21,265 nt of DNA from Lysobacterales bacterium CG_4_10_14_3_um_filter_64_11 (GCA_002782905.1 PFJA01000174.1:1-21265); one strand, 5' to 3'. Shown: positions 1 through 7,534, counted from the stretch's first letter. Numbers and translations are program-made. Notes: generated by a model from the sequence alone, not told the origin.

Positions 1-1040
1 TCGCGCCAGACGCTCGGTGGCAACCCGGTCCAGCGCCGGAAGGTGCGCGAGAAATTGGAGGTGTCACGATAACCGAGCTGTTCGGCGATGCGTTCGATCG
101 CGGCATCGCTGTGTTGCAGATGCCAGCGTGCCTGCTCACAGCGTACTTCATCGAGGATTGCGTGATAGCTGATGCCGGCCGAACGCATGCGTCGAAACAG
201 GCCCCGCGGCGATAGATGCAGACGTTGTGCCATTTGTGCGGCGCTGGGGTAATCGCCGACGCAGGCGAGCAAGTAGCGGCGTACTGCACTGGCAAGGTCG
301 CGGCCGGGCCGGCTTTCCTCAAGCTTGCGTTCGCACTCGCGCTGCGCCGAGCGATAGGCGTCCGGGTCGGCGCTGACACAGGGCTGATCCAGCAACTGCG
401 CAGGCAGGTGAATCGAAAGGTTTGCTGCACCGAAGCGGATCTGGCCGCTCAGATACTGCGGATACAGGCCAGCCCATGAAGGTTGCGGCCACGGCAGCGC
501 GTAGCGAACATGCTCGCAACTGCGCAGCGACAGCGCTTGCAGCAGGCGTTCAACAATCACCAGACACGCTTCCAGAATGAACACACGCGAGGTGCCCAAA
601 TCGATGCACTCGCGGATCTGCAGGCGCGCGTCGCAGCGCTCGTTGTCCAACTCGAAGCGCACGATGCGAGTGCGGATTGCGGCAAAGCGACAGACGGCGC
701 TCAATGCTTCGCACACGCTGCCGCTGGCAACCGCCGCGTAGCCGACGGCGCCATGGCTGAAGGCATGCGCACTGGCACCCAGTTCGAGACCCAGCCATGG
801 GCTGCCGGTGAGCGCGACGGCGCGTTGAATCACGGCATGGATCGCGGTGAACGCGATGTGTTGCTCGCCGCGGGGCAGCGCCGCAAGATCCAGCCCGGCG
901 TCGTTGAGCATTGCCTCGGTGTCGATGCCGCGCGCGGTGAGCAACGCCAGCAACAGCTTGAGGTAAACCGGATGCAGGGCGGGTTCGCGCCACGCCGCCG
1001 GCGGGTGATGGCTGGCTAGTGCTGGCAGGCCGGTCGGCAT
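1..1040 (-). CDS. AraC-family transcriptional regulator (3' end cut off by window edge)
   Basis: This frame reads open from an ATG at 1040 down to base 1, giving 346 residues with no stop, so only the last few residues are missing. The C-terminal part is a clear AraC/XylS DNA-binding domain. A first helix-turn-helix lies around 'SAAQMAQRLHLSPRGLFRRM', and the family signature follows as 'IAEQLGYRDTSNFSRTFRRW' then 'TGLPPSVWR'. The N-terminal part (about residues 20-200), with 'GSPWLGLELGASAHAFSHG', resembles the ligand-sensing domain of AraC regulators of the OruR/ArgR-like type. The gene is divergent from alkB with 128 bp between the starts. AraC-type activators often control neighbouring alkane-hydroxylase genes, so control of alkB is a reasonable inference. 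The ligand is unknown. No strong Shine-Dalgarno sequence precedes the ATG, so the exact start is less sure than the family. Confidence 0.9.
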   Translation of the reverse strand, partial: MPTGLPALASHHPPAAWREPALHPVYLKLLLALLTARGIDTEAMLNDAGLDLAALPRGEQHIAFTAIHAVIQRAVALTGSPWLGLELGASAHAFSHGAVGYAAVASGSVCEALSAVCRFAAIRTRIVRFELDNERCDARLQIRECIDLGTSRVFILEACLVIVERLLQALSLRSCEHVRYALPWPQPSWAGLYPQYLSGQIRFGAANLSIHLPAQLLDQPCVSADPDAYRSAQRECERKLEESRPGRDLASAVRRYLLACVGDYPSAAQMAQRLHLSPRGLFRRMRSAGISYHAILDEVRCEQARWHLQHSDAAIERIAEQLGYRDTSNFSRTFRRWTGLPPSVWR

Positions 1041-1095
1041 GCGCGGTGGTCTTTGCGGGGATGGGTGCGCATCGTGGCACGAAATGACGAAAGTC

Positions 1096-1123
1096 TGCCA
1101 GCCCGTGCGGTGTTGCCAGGCCG
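1096..1123. promoter_or_regulatory. Direct repeat in the AraC/alkB divergent region, candidate operator
   Basis: TGCCAGCCCG (1096-1105) is repeated as TGCCAGGCCG (1114-1123), 9 of 10 bases identical and 18 bp apart. An inverted TGCCAG core lies at 1022-1027, inside the regulator's first codons. AraC-family proteins usually bind direct repeats about two helical turns apart, so this is a plausible but unproven binding site for the divergent regulator. Confidence 0.3.
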
Positions 1124-1168
1124 CAGTCGCGTTCATGCTGCGCGCAACAGTGCCGAGGATTGCCGATC

Positions 1169-2329
1169 ATGCCACCCATTCCCGAAATCGCTGCAGCCAC
1201 GACGGCGCTGCCCTACCACGACCGCAAACGCTATGGCTGGCTGCTGTCGCTGCTGGTGCCATCGCTGGTCGGCGCCGGCCCGTTGTTGTTCATCGCCTTT
1301 GGTGATGCGCGCCTGCTGTGGTTGCCGCTGGCGCTGGTTTACATCGGCTTGCCGCTGCTCGATGCGCTGGTCGGCGCCGATCACAACAATCCACCCGAGG
1401 AAGCGGTACCTGCCCTGGAGGCGGATCGTTACTATCGCTTGATCACTTGGGCGCTGGTGCCGATGTTGTGGGCGTGGTTCGTGTTCGCGGCGTGGTTCGT
1501 GGCGACCCACCCCTTGCCGTGGCACGGGTTGCTGGCGGTCACCCTGGCGACCGGGCTGGTCGGTGGTTTCTGCATCAACGTTGGGCACGAACTCGGCCAC
1601 AAGCGTTCGTGGCTGGAGCAGACCTTGGCAAAACTGGTGCTGGCGCCAACCGGCTACGGGCACTTTTTCATCGAGCACAATCGCGGCCATCACCGTGACG
1701 TCGCCACGCCAGCGGATCCTGCTTCCTCGCGCATGGGCGAGTCGATCTACCGCTTCGTGTTGCGCGAGATGCCTGGTGCCTGGCGTCGTGCCTGGAAACT
1801 GGAAACCGAGCGCATGCAGCGGCTCGGACGATCGCGCTTCAGCCTGCACAACGATATCGTGCAGACCAGTCTCATCACGCTGACATTATGGGTTGCGCTG
1901 GTGCTGTGGCTGGGGCCGGCGATCCTCGCGTTCGTGCTGGCCGCATCGTTCTGGGCCAACTTCCAGCTCACCTCGGCCAACTACATCGAGCACTATGGGA
2001 TCGCGCGCGTGCGTCTGCCAGACGGCCGTTTCGAGCCGTGCCAGCCACATCATTCCTGGAACAGCAATCATCTGATTTCCAATTGGGCACTGTTTCAGCT
2101 GCAACGCCATTCGGATCATCACGCGCACGCCTCGCGCCGCTATCAATCGCTGCGCAATTTCGACGGTATCCCGCAGTTGCCGAGTGGCTACTTCGGCATG
2201 TTCGAGCTGGCCTACGTGCCACCACTGTGGTTTCGGGTGATGGATCGGCGCTTGCTGGCGTTGGTGGGCGGCGATACACGACGCATCAATATCGAACCGT
2301 CGCGACGTGCGCTGCCAAGGGCCCTCTGA
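1169..2329 (+). CDS. alkB: Alkane 1-monooxygenase (AlkB, integral-membrane di-iron hydroxylase)
   Basis: AlkB hydroxylates the terminal carbon of medium-chain n-alkanes in the inner membrane, using electrons from rubredoxin. The 386-residue protein carries the full histidine set of the family: HELGHK (about 140-145), EHNRGHH followed by DPASSR (from about 169), NYIEHYG (about 271-277) and LQRHSDHHA (311-319). Several hydrophobic helices precede the first His box, as expected for the six-helix membrane scaffold. I chose ATG 1169 because GAGGA (1155-1159) sits 9 bases upstream; an in-frame TTG at 1160 is too close to that site. Length is typical and there is no C-terminal rubredoxin fusion. No rubredoxin or rubredoxin reductase gene is present in the window, so the electron donors must be encoded elsewhere. 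The divergent AraC-type gene is the likely regulator. Confidence 0.96.
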   Translation: MPPIPEIAAATTALPYHDRKRYGWLLSLLVPSLVGAGPLLFIAFGDARLLWLPLALVYIGLPLLDALVGADHNNPPEEAVPALEADRYYRLITWALVPMLWAWFVFAAWFVATHPLPWHGLLAVTLATGLVGGFCINVGHELGHKRSWLEQTLAKLVLAPTGYGHFFIEHNRGHHRDVATPADPASSRMGESIYRFVLREMPGAWRRAWKLETERMQRLGRSRFSLHNDIVQTSLITLTLWVALVLWLGPAILAFVLAASFWANFQLTSANYIEHYGIARVRLPDGRFEPCQPHHSWNSNHLISNWALFQLQRHSDHHAHASRRYQSLRNFDGIPQLPSGYFGMFELAYVPPLWFRVMDRRLLALVGGDTRRINIEPSRRALPRAL

Positions 2330-2336
2330 GCACGCT

Positions 2337-2424
2337 GTGATTGTGCGCAGCGGAGCGACGTGGCAACGCGGGAATACTCTGAAAATCAGAATGTTTGATT
2401 GTTTCCCGCTGTGCTCGCAATGAC
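2337..2424. repeat. Dispersed imperfect palindrome, copy 1
   Basis: The ends GTGATTG (2337-2343) and CAATGAC (2418-2424) are near-inverted copies. The arms 'GCGCAGCGGAGCGACGTGG' and 'CCCGCTGTGCTCGC' continue the imperfect palindrome, with a central TCTGA-AAA-TCAGA hairpin at 2378-2390. The same arm vocabulary (GGAGCGA..CGACGTGGC..) recurs at 8984-9068 in this window. The family resembles the common intergenic repeats whose translation gives 'HCEERSDVAIQ'-like peptides. Confidence 0.6.
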
Positions 2425-2775
2425 GCCAGATCTGACGTGTTCAGAGGTTCGCCAAGGCGCCGCTGGATCAATCACTTGCGAGATCGATCTGCGTGCAGGC
2501 CGTCCATGGCCTGCGGAAACGCTGAGTTGATCAGCGTTTCTGCAAGTGGCCGCAGCAGGTCGCACAACGCGCAACGCGCAACGCGTTTGGAAGCGGACAT
2601 TTGCAATACCGTTCTGCGACACAATTTTTACCAATAGATAAAAGTTGCTCGCAGTGTGTGCATTGCTACAGACCGTACCGGGTACTCCTGTGGCAAATTG
2701 CCGCACATCGGGGGTAACGCAGCGCGTCCACGCGTCAGCGCTGCTCCTGGTGGGGAGTCGGAGTTGGGGGCGGAG

Positions 2776-2859
2776 CGATTCAACGCCGTTGCCGCGAAAC
2801 GCCCGGGGAGTGCCTCGTGCATTTGGGCTGATTCGCGGTGGGCGGCAAGGGTTGAATCG
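2776..2859. repeat. Long inverted repeat with alternative inner pairing
   Basis: CGATTCAAC (2776-2784) pairs perfectly with GTTGAATCG (2851-2859). After a small internal loop, TTGCCGC (2789-2795) pairs with GCGGCAA (2842-2848). A competing inner pairing exists between CCGCGAA (2792-2798) and TTCGCGG (2832-2838). The element lies in the probable leader of the multicopper oxidase gene, 120 bases before its start. It may be a mobile-element remnant or a structured leader. Confidence 0.6.
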
Positions 2860-2876
2860 TTGCAAGGTGGTGAAGC

Positions 2877-2914
2877 CCCCAACGAGTGTATGAAGCTTCG
2901 TACGCTCGTTGGGG
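2877..2914 (+). promoter_or_regulatory. Strong 19-pair hairpin in the multicopper oxidase leader
   Basis: The arms CCCCAACGAG (2877-2886) and CTCGTTGGGG (2905-2914) pair perfectly. The inner arms continue as TGTATG and CGTACG around a central AAGCTT. All 19 positions pair if the plus strand is transcribed, two of them as U-G wobbles (2887 with 2904, 2891 with 2900). On the minus strand these would be A-C mismatches, which favours a plus-strand RNA structure. No T-run follows, so it is not an ordinary terminator. It ends 66 bases before the oxidase ATG. Confidence 0.7.
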
Positions 2915-2980
2915 TGCTCCGCACGCTGGTCGTCGATCAAAGCCGACATCAATGTCCAGTGGTACAGGAGCACGCGATCA

Positions 2981-4711
2981 ATGGCCAAGAGAAGAGATGT
3001 ATTGAAAGGCGGCGCTGCAGCGTTGGCGACAACGCCCGCCATATTCGGCGGCAGCATGCTGCCCCGCGTCGCACAGGCGCAATTGTGCAGGCCCGAGGGT
3101 CTGATTACCCCGGAAACCGAACCGCTCAGCCCGCAGGTCACCTATTTCGACCAGCCGATCTACATCCCGCCGGCGATGGCCGAGGTGGATCCCTCGCTGC
3201 TCGATCCAGGCCCGAACAATGGCCGCTTCCGGCATCAGCGTTTCAACGAGTTCCCGCCGGTCAAGTTCTACATCCAGCAGGAAACCGAAGGTTACTGGAA
3301 TTACCACCCCACCCTGAGCGCGCTCGCCGACCCGGTGCAAAAGCGCGGTTCGCTGGCGTGGATGTTCAACAATGCAACTCCCGGTGAAACCCTGGTCGCG
3401 CGCTATGGTGAGCCGTGCTTCGTGCGCCGCTTCAACAACCTGCCGCATGCCGAGGATGCCCAGATTCAGGAGTTCGGCTATCCGGCCACCACCACGCACT
3501 TGCACAATGCCCACGTCGGCAGCGAGAGCGACGGCTTCCCGATGGACTTCCAGGAGCCGGGCGAGTTCTGGGATCACCATTACGCGATGATCTACGCGCG
3601 CCATGATTACCGCGAAGCGCTGGGCAGCCTGTGGTACCACGATCACATGATCGACTTCACCGCCACCAACGTGTACGCGGGCCTGTCGGGCATGGCGATC
3701 TTCTATGATCACATCGACTCCGGTGACGAGAACGACCTCAACGAAAGCGCGCTGCGCCTGCCCGGCGGTTACGGACAGTACGATCTGTACTTCATCCTGC
3801 ATGATGTCCGCTTCACCGCGCAGGGCCAGCCGACCTACAACGTGTTCAATACCGATGGTCACCTCGGCGATGTGATCACGGTGAACCGCAAGGCGTTTCC
3901 GTTCCATGAAGTGGAACCGCGCAAGTACCGCCTGCGCTGGCTTGATGGTGGCCCGTCGCGGTTCTACGAGCTGGCGTTCTTCGAACACGTTGAAGGTGGC
4001 GGTGCCACCCGCCCGGTGAGCAGCGAAACCCCGATCGGCTTCCTGTCGATCGCCAACGATGGCAACCTGCTGGAAGAGCCGGTCGATACCACCACCATCG
4101 TGATTGGCCCGGCCAACCGTATCGACGTCATCGTCGATTTCTCCGGTTTCCGCGGCAAGACCATCGACGTGCTCAACCTGATGGAGCAGATCAACGGCCA
4201 GGGCCCGACCGGACGCCGTCTGCAAGGCCCCGATCGCGTGCCGGTGATGCAGTTCCGCGTCAAGGACGTCAATACCGAGGACAACAGCCGCGTGCCGGAC
4301 TTCCTGCGTGCGCTGCCCGATATCGATCTGGGCGAAGTGGTAGCCGAGCGCGAGTGGGTGTTCGATCACGACATGGGCTTGTGGACGGTCAACGGCCAGT
4401 TCATGGATCCGACCATCACCTCCGCTTACCCCAAGCAGGGTACGGCGGAAATCTGGCGCTTCCGCAACGCCGGTGCCACCTGGGCACATCCGGTGCACGT
4501 GCACTTTGAAGAAGCGCAGATTCTCACCTGGAACGGCCGTCCGCCAACCGGTGTGGGCAAGTCGCGCAAGGACGTGTTCACGATCGGGCCGGGCGACGAT
4601 GTGCGCGTGTTCTATCGCTTCGACGACTTCCTCAGCCGTTATCCCATCCATTGCCATAACAACACGCATGAGGACAACGCGATGATGCTGACCTGGGAAA
4701 TCGTTCCCTGA
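2981..4711 (+). CDS. Exported multicopper oxidase (three-domain, laccase/CotA-like)
   Basis: This is a blue copper oxidase that oxidises a substrate (phenol, metal ion or pigment) and reduces oxygen to water, probably in the periplasm. ATG 2981 is preceded by AGGAG at 2966-2970. The start 'MAKRRDVLKGG' with a hydrophobic stretch and an AQA cleavage site near residue 33 is a twin-arginine signal, which suits export with copper loaded. All four copper motifs are intact: HLHNAH (173-178), WYHDH (218-222), HPVHVH (503-508) and HCH-x3-H-x4-M (H557, C558, H559, H563, M568). At 576 residues it is larger than the CopA/CueO type only by its loops, and I see no Met-rich copper insert. Substrate cannot be told from sequence. 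It heads a three-gene exported cluster, with 49 bp to the next gene. The product could be a bilirubin/phenoxazinone-type or manganese-type oxidase. Confidence 0.93.
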   Translation: MAKRRDVLKGGAAALATTPAIFGGSMLPRVAQAQLCRPEGLITPETEPLSPQVTYFDQPIYIPPAMAEVDPSLLDPGPNNGRFRHQRFNEFPPVKFYIQQETEGYWNYHPTLSALADPVQKRGSLAWMFNNATPGETLVARYGEPCFVRRFNNLPHAEDAQIQEFGYPATTTHLHNAHVGSESDGFPMDFQEPGEFWDHHYAMIYARHDYREALGSLWYHDHMIDFTATNVYAGLSGMAIFYDHIDSGDENDLNESALRLPGGYGQYDLYFILHDVRFTAQGQPTYNVFNTDGHLGDVITVNRKAFPFHEVEPRKYRLRWLDGGPSRFYELAFFEHVEGGGATRPVSSETPIGFLSIANDGNLLEEPVDTTTIVIGPANRIDVIVDFSGFRGKTIDVLNLMEQINGQGPTGRRLQGPDRVPVMQFRVKDVNTEDNSRVPDFLRALPDIDLGEVVAEREWVFDHDMGLWTVNGQFMDPTITSAYPKQGTAEIWRFRNAGATWAHPVHVHFEEAQILTWNGRPPTGVGKSRKDVFTIGPGDDVRVFYRFDDFLSRYPIHCHNNTHEDNAMMLTWEIVP

Positions 4712-4760
4712 TCGCTCAGCACTCGCGACATTCACGATCCGAATTGCAAGGAGTTTTGAA

Positions 4761-5408
4761 ATGAACAGCAGAAGAAATGTTGTAAAGGCATTGGGCCTGG
4801 GAGTCCCCGCGCTCGCATTGGCTGCCAATGCCGCAGCCAAAACGCCGGTCGCCGCCGACCCCAGCAACCCGATGTTGCTGGCCTGCGAACGCCCGGCCGA
4901 CAGCAAGCTGGCCAAGCGGTTTCCGCAGGTGCTGGTGCAGGATCAACACGGCGAGAAGTTCTGGTTCTACGAGAACCTGATCCAGAACAAGCTGGTGGTG
5001 CTGAGCTTTGCCTCGGTTGATGGTGAGCAGGCGTACCCGATCATCGACAACCTGGTCAAAGTGCAGGAGATGCTGGGTGATCGTCTCGGCGACGACGTGC
5101 ACATGTACACGGTCACCACCAAGCCCGAGGTAGACACCGCCGACAGCCTGAAGCAGTACGCTGCTGCCAAGGGTGCACGCTGGCAGTTCCTCAACGGCGA
5201 CCCGACGTCGATCCGCAAGATCCTGATGGCGTTCAATGTGATGGGCTCCATTCACGGGCTGACCTGGGTAGGCAACCAGCGCACCAGCCGGTGGCTGACC
5301 AAGCCTTCGCGGGTGCAGCCGATCTTCATCGCCGAAGCGGTGGGGCTGCTCAGCACCGGCAAGCATCACAAGCCGTATTTGATCGACATGCGCAGCACCA
5401 TCGCCTGA
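4761..5408 (+). CDS. Exported SCO/thioredoxin-fold-like protein lacking the CxxxC pair
   Basis: The 215-residue product begins 'MNSRRNVVKALG', a twin-arginine-like motif, followed by a hydrophobic, Ala-rich stretch; export is likely. The body reads like a SCO1/SenC or peroxiredoxin-type thioredoxin fold. 'LVVLSFASVDGE' resembles the first strand and turn, and 'TTKPEVDTADSLKQYAAAKG' matches the family's 'DPxxDTxxxLxxY' segment. It ends with a strand of the 'YLID' type. Where SCO proteins have FxxCxxxCP there is no cysteine (residues 83-93), and the only Cys is at position 42. The copper-binding and disulfide chemistry of SCO proteins therefore cannot be conserved. AAGGAG at 4748-4753 supports the ATG. 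It sits 49 bp after the multicopper oxidase gene and 86 bp before the orphan secreted protein, so all three are probably co-transcribed. An accessory or assembly role for the oxidase is inference. Confidence 0.75.
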   Translation: MNSRRNVVKALGLGVPALALAANAAAKTPVAADPSNPMLLACERPADSKLAKRFPQVLVQDQHGEKFWFYENLIQNKLVVLSFASVDGEQAYPIIDNLVKVQEMLGDRLGDDVHMYTVTTKPEVDTADSLKQYAAAKGARWQFLNGDPTSIRKILMAFNVMGSIHGLTWVGNQRTSRWLTKPSRVQPIFIAEAVGLLSTGKHHKPYLIDMRSTIA

Positions 5409-5494
5409 GCGAGGCTGCCATCCCATGACCTGCAATCAATCATCCATTGCCCGGGCGGCTCACGCCAGTTCGGCAACGGAGGGGGTTAAAGACA

Positions 5495-7426
5495 ATGCGT
5501 AAGATAAAAGTCAATTTGGCAAGAACACTGGCCGCTGCGCTGGTGCTGGGGCTGTCTGCCTCGGCTGGCGTCATGGCTCAGACCACGTTTCCTCCCAGCA
5601 GGTGCGACAGCCCGGAGCCGGTAACGTTCTCGGGTCAGCATCCGCAAACGCAACCGCGGCCGGTTATCAACTGCAATATTCGCATTCCGGCGGATCCCAC
5701 TGTCCCGGCAACGGCGTTCATCATCACCACCCCGGAGAATCCGATTTTCCCGGCCAGCAATGTTAGTACCGAGCCGCCGGGTTCCAACTTCCTGGAGACG
5801 ATTTACGAGAACTACCGTCTGCCGGATGGCACCGAGCTGCCGAACACCCTGCCGTCCACGCAAGATGGCAAGTACAACCTGCACGACGGCCCGGTGAGCG
5901 TGCGCTCGATCCGTCGCGATTCGCCGACCTCGGATCTGCTGGTGCAAATCGAGGCGATCGAGCGCTACTACCGCTCGGGCCAAGTGCGTCGCAACGAGCT
6001 GCGCCGCATCTATGTGAAGAACGCCATCGACATTCTGGAGGGCAACAAGCTGCACCGCCAGACCTTGGCCAACCGTGCCTATGAGGGGATTCCGTTGTTG
6101 CATTACAACGGCCCGCTCAAGCGCAAGACGGTGATGCCGATCTATGACAAGGTCACCCGGCAGATCATCGGCGGCAACGTCGATGTCAACCTGTTCTACT
6201 TCGGTGAGAACATCGAGTCCGATACCTCGATGATCGACCCGTCGCTGGTGTTGGACGTGCCGTTCACGATCACCTATCACGTCAACATCCTCAAGAATGG
6301 CATCGAGGATTTTTCGCCGTACGTGATGTACTTCGACAACCCCAGTCAGACCACTCCCAACCCGGTTCGGGCATCGTCAGCAGGTATCGCGATGGACACG
6401 ACCTTCTTCCCGATGCTGGTGGAAGGCACGCGCTACACCGTCAAGGTCAAGCAGTCGTTGGGTAAGCATTGGAGTCTGGCCTATCACTGGGGCTGGCGTA
6501 TCCACCCGCCGCGCGTGCAGGTGCTGGAGAACTCGACCAAGATATTCCCGGTCAACGCGTTCGGTCAGCCAGCTCGCACCACCTTGTGGGAGTTGGAAGC
6601 GCAGGTATTTGGCGTCAATCCGCGCAAGAACCAGGCCGCCAAGGAAAAGGCGATGGCCATGATCGGCGATCTGGCCCCGGCCAAGCGGATGTGGAATACG
6701 CTGCGCGAGTTGCAAGCCATGCTCAAGGATGCTCGCCATTACGATCCTGATGCCGCGGCGCCGCTGGTGGAAGACCTGCGCACGACCTATCTGGAGCTGC
6801 TGACTCGCCGCAAGCTGCCGCGTGGCGTGCCGCTCGATCCGGATGCCAACCTGACCATGTTCTATGTCAACAACACCATCTATGGTGAGGCACCGGTCAA
6901 TGTGTCCGGCAACGGCAGTGGCCTGGGAGCGGAGAGCTTCAAGGGTGTGATGGAGTTCACCCTGGTGGATTGGGAAACCCGTGGCTTTGAGTACAACGTG
7001 AAGTTGCTCAACGGCGACAAGTTCCCGCACCTGTATGTGAATGTGGACTTCGGTGGCACCCGTGGTTGGGAGAATCAGTTCCAGTTCACCGACCCGACTA
7101 CCGTGATCGATGAGGAAACCGGTGAAACGGTGTTCCCGTTCGACCGCGGCGGTACCGATGAGCATCTGGAAGCGAATCCGCGTAGCCCGGATCTCAATTC
7201 CAGCTTGCAGTTGGGCTCGGGTTGCTTCTTCACCTTCGGTCGTACCCACTACTGGCTGAATGCTGGTCCGCCACAGGGTGCGTTTACCGTGGTGATGCCG
7301 GAACAGGGTGGTGTATTGGGTTCGCTGGATGTGGCTATCAAGCTGAACCACGAACCGAACACGCGCTTGCGCATGTATCAGTTCGACCCGCTGCATCACG
7401 ATGTAGCGGTGTTCTCGCTGCATTGA
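5495..7426 (+). CDS. Secreted protein of unknown function, third gene of the oxidase cluster
   Basis: I do not recognise this family. ATG 5495 has GGAGGGGG at 5478-5485 and begins with a Sec-type signal peptide, a basic start then a hydrophobic core ending 'VMA' before 'QTTFPP' (cut near residue 29). An upstream in-frame ATG at 5447 would bury that signal, so I reject it. The 643-residue protein has three cysteines outside the signal (C37, C60, C577). It also has an unusual His/Trp motif HWGWRIHPPR (331-340), many aromatic beta-strand-like segments, an alpha-helical middle section (about 390-440), and a His-ended C-terminus (HH at 634-635, final residue His). There is no transmembrane segment after the signal. 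The motif and the neighbouring copper oxidase suggest a metal-linked or partner role, but this is inference. A strong terminator follows directly. Confidence 0.85.
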   Translation: MRKIKVNLARTLAAALVLGLSASAGVMAQTTFPPSRCDSPEPVTFSGQHPQTQPRPVINCNIRIPADPTVPATAFIITTPENPIFPASNVSTEPPGSNFLETIYENYRLPDGTELPNTLPSTQDGKYNLHDGPVSVRSIRRDSPTSDLLVQIEAIERYYRSGQVRRNELRRIYVKNAIDILEGNKLHRQTLANRAYEGIPLLHYNGPLKRKTVMPIYDKVTRQIIGGNVDVNLFYFGENIESDTSMIDPSLVLDVPFTITYHVNILKNGIEDFSPYVMYFDNPSQTTPNPVRASSAGIAMDTTFFPMLVEGTRYTVKVKQSLGKHWSLAYHWGWRIHPPRVQVLENSTKIFPVNAFGQPARTTLWELEAQVFGVNPRKNQAAKEKAMAMIGDLAPAKRMWNTLRELQAMLKDARHYDPDAAAPLVEDLRTTYLELLTRRKLPRGVPLDPDANLTMFYVNNTIYGEAPVNVSGNGSGLGAESFKGVMEFTLVDWETRGFEYNVKLLNGDKFPHLYVNVDFGGTRGWENQFQFTDPTTVIDEETGETVFPFDRGGTDEHLEANPRSPDLNSSLQLGSGCFFTFGRTHYWLNAGPPQGAFTVVMPEQGGVLGSLDVAIKLNHEPNTRLRMYQFDPLHHDVAVFSLH

Positions 7427-7447
7427 TTCGGTAACACAGCAGCAGTT

Positions 7448-7483
7448 CGAAGCCCCTCCCGCAACGGAGGGGCTTCGTTGTTT
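7448..7483 (+). terminator. Rho-independent terminator after the oxidase cluster
   Basis: A 12-bp GC-rich stem is formed by CGAAGCCCCTCC (7448-7459) and GGAGGGGCTTCG (7466-7477) with loop CGCAAC, followed by TTGTTT. It lies 21 bases after the stop of the unknown secreted protein and separates the three-gene cluster from the efflux genes. Confidence 0.85.
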
Positions 7484-7534
7484 GCGGCGATGGCGTGCGA
7501 ACACCTCGACAACTAAGCGAGTGCGTAACCCTTG

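Larger units (their letters stand above)
2330..2980. other. Gene-free stretch between alkB and the multicopper oxidase gene
   Basis: I see no convincing gene in these 650 bases. The short open frames on both strands have no ribosome-binding sites or recognisable motifs, and they run across repeats. The stretch holds a dispersed palindrome (2337-2424), an AT-rich patch (about 2619-2644) that could contain a promoter, a small dyad GTACC-G-GGTAC (2675-2685), a long inverted repeat (2776-2859), and a near-perfect hairpin (2877-2914). If the promoter lies in the AT-rich patch, the oxidase mRNA has a structured leader of roughly 330 nucleotides. Confidence 0.7.

Noticed and set aside
216..1019. Plus-strand open frames opposite the AraC gene
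   Set aside because: The minus strand encodes a continuous AraC-family protein with its DNA-binding signature; the plus frames are shadows.
1160..1168. TTG at 1160 as the alkB start
   Set aside because: It touches the GAGGA ribosome-binding site; ATG 1169 has the right spacing.
2909..2980. An upstream in-frame start at 2909 for the multicopper oxidase
   Set aside because: It would place 24 extra residues before the twin-arginine signal and begins inside the hairpin; ATG 2981 has AGGAG at good spacing.
2386..3141. Minus-strand open frame of 251 codons across the oxidase leader
   Set aside because: It crosses repeats and hairpins and overlaps the oxidase signal peptide region; no motif or ribosome-binding site.
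2978..4915. Long minus-strand open frame of 645 codons opposite the multicopper oxidase and the following gene
   Set aside because: It mirrors the codon pattern of the plus-strand genes, has no domain motifs or ribosome-binding site, and the plus strand has all copper motifs.
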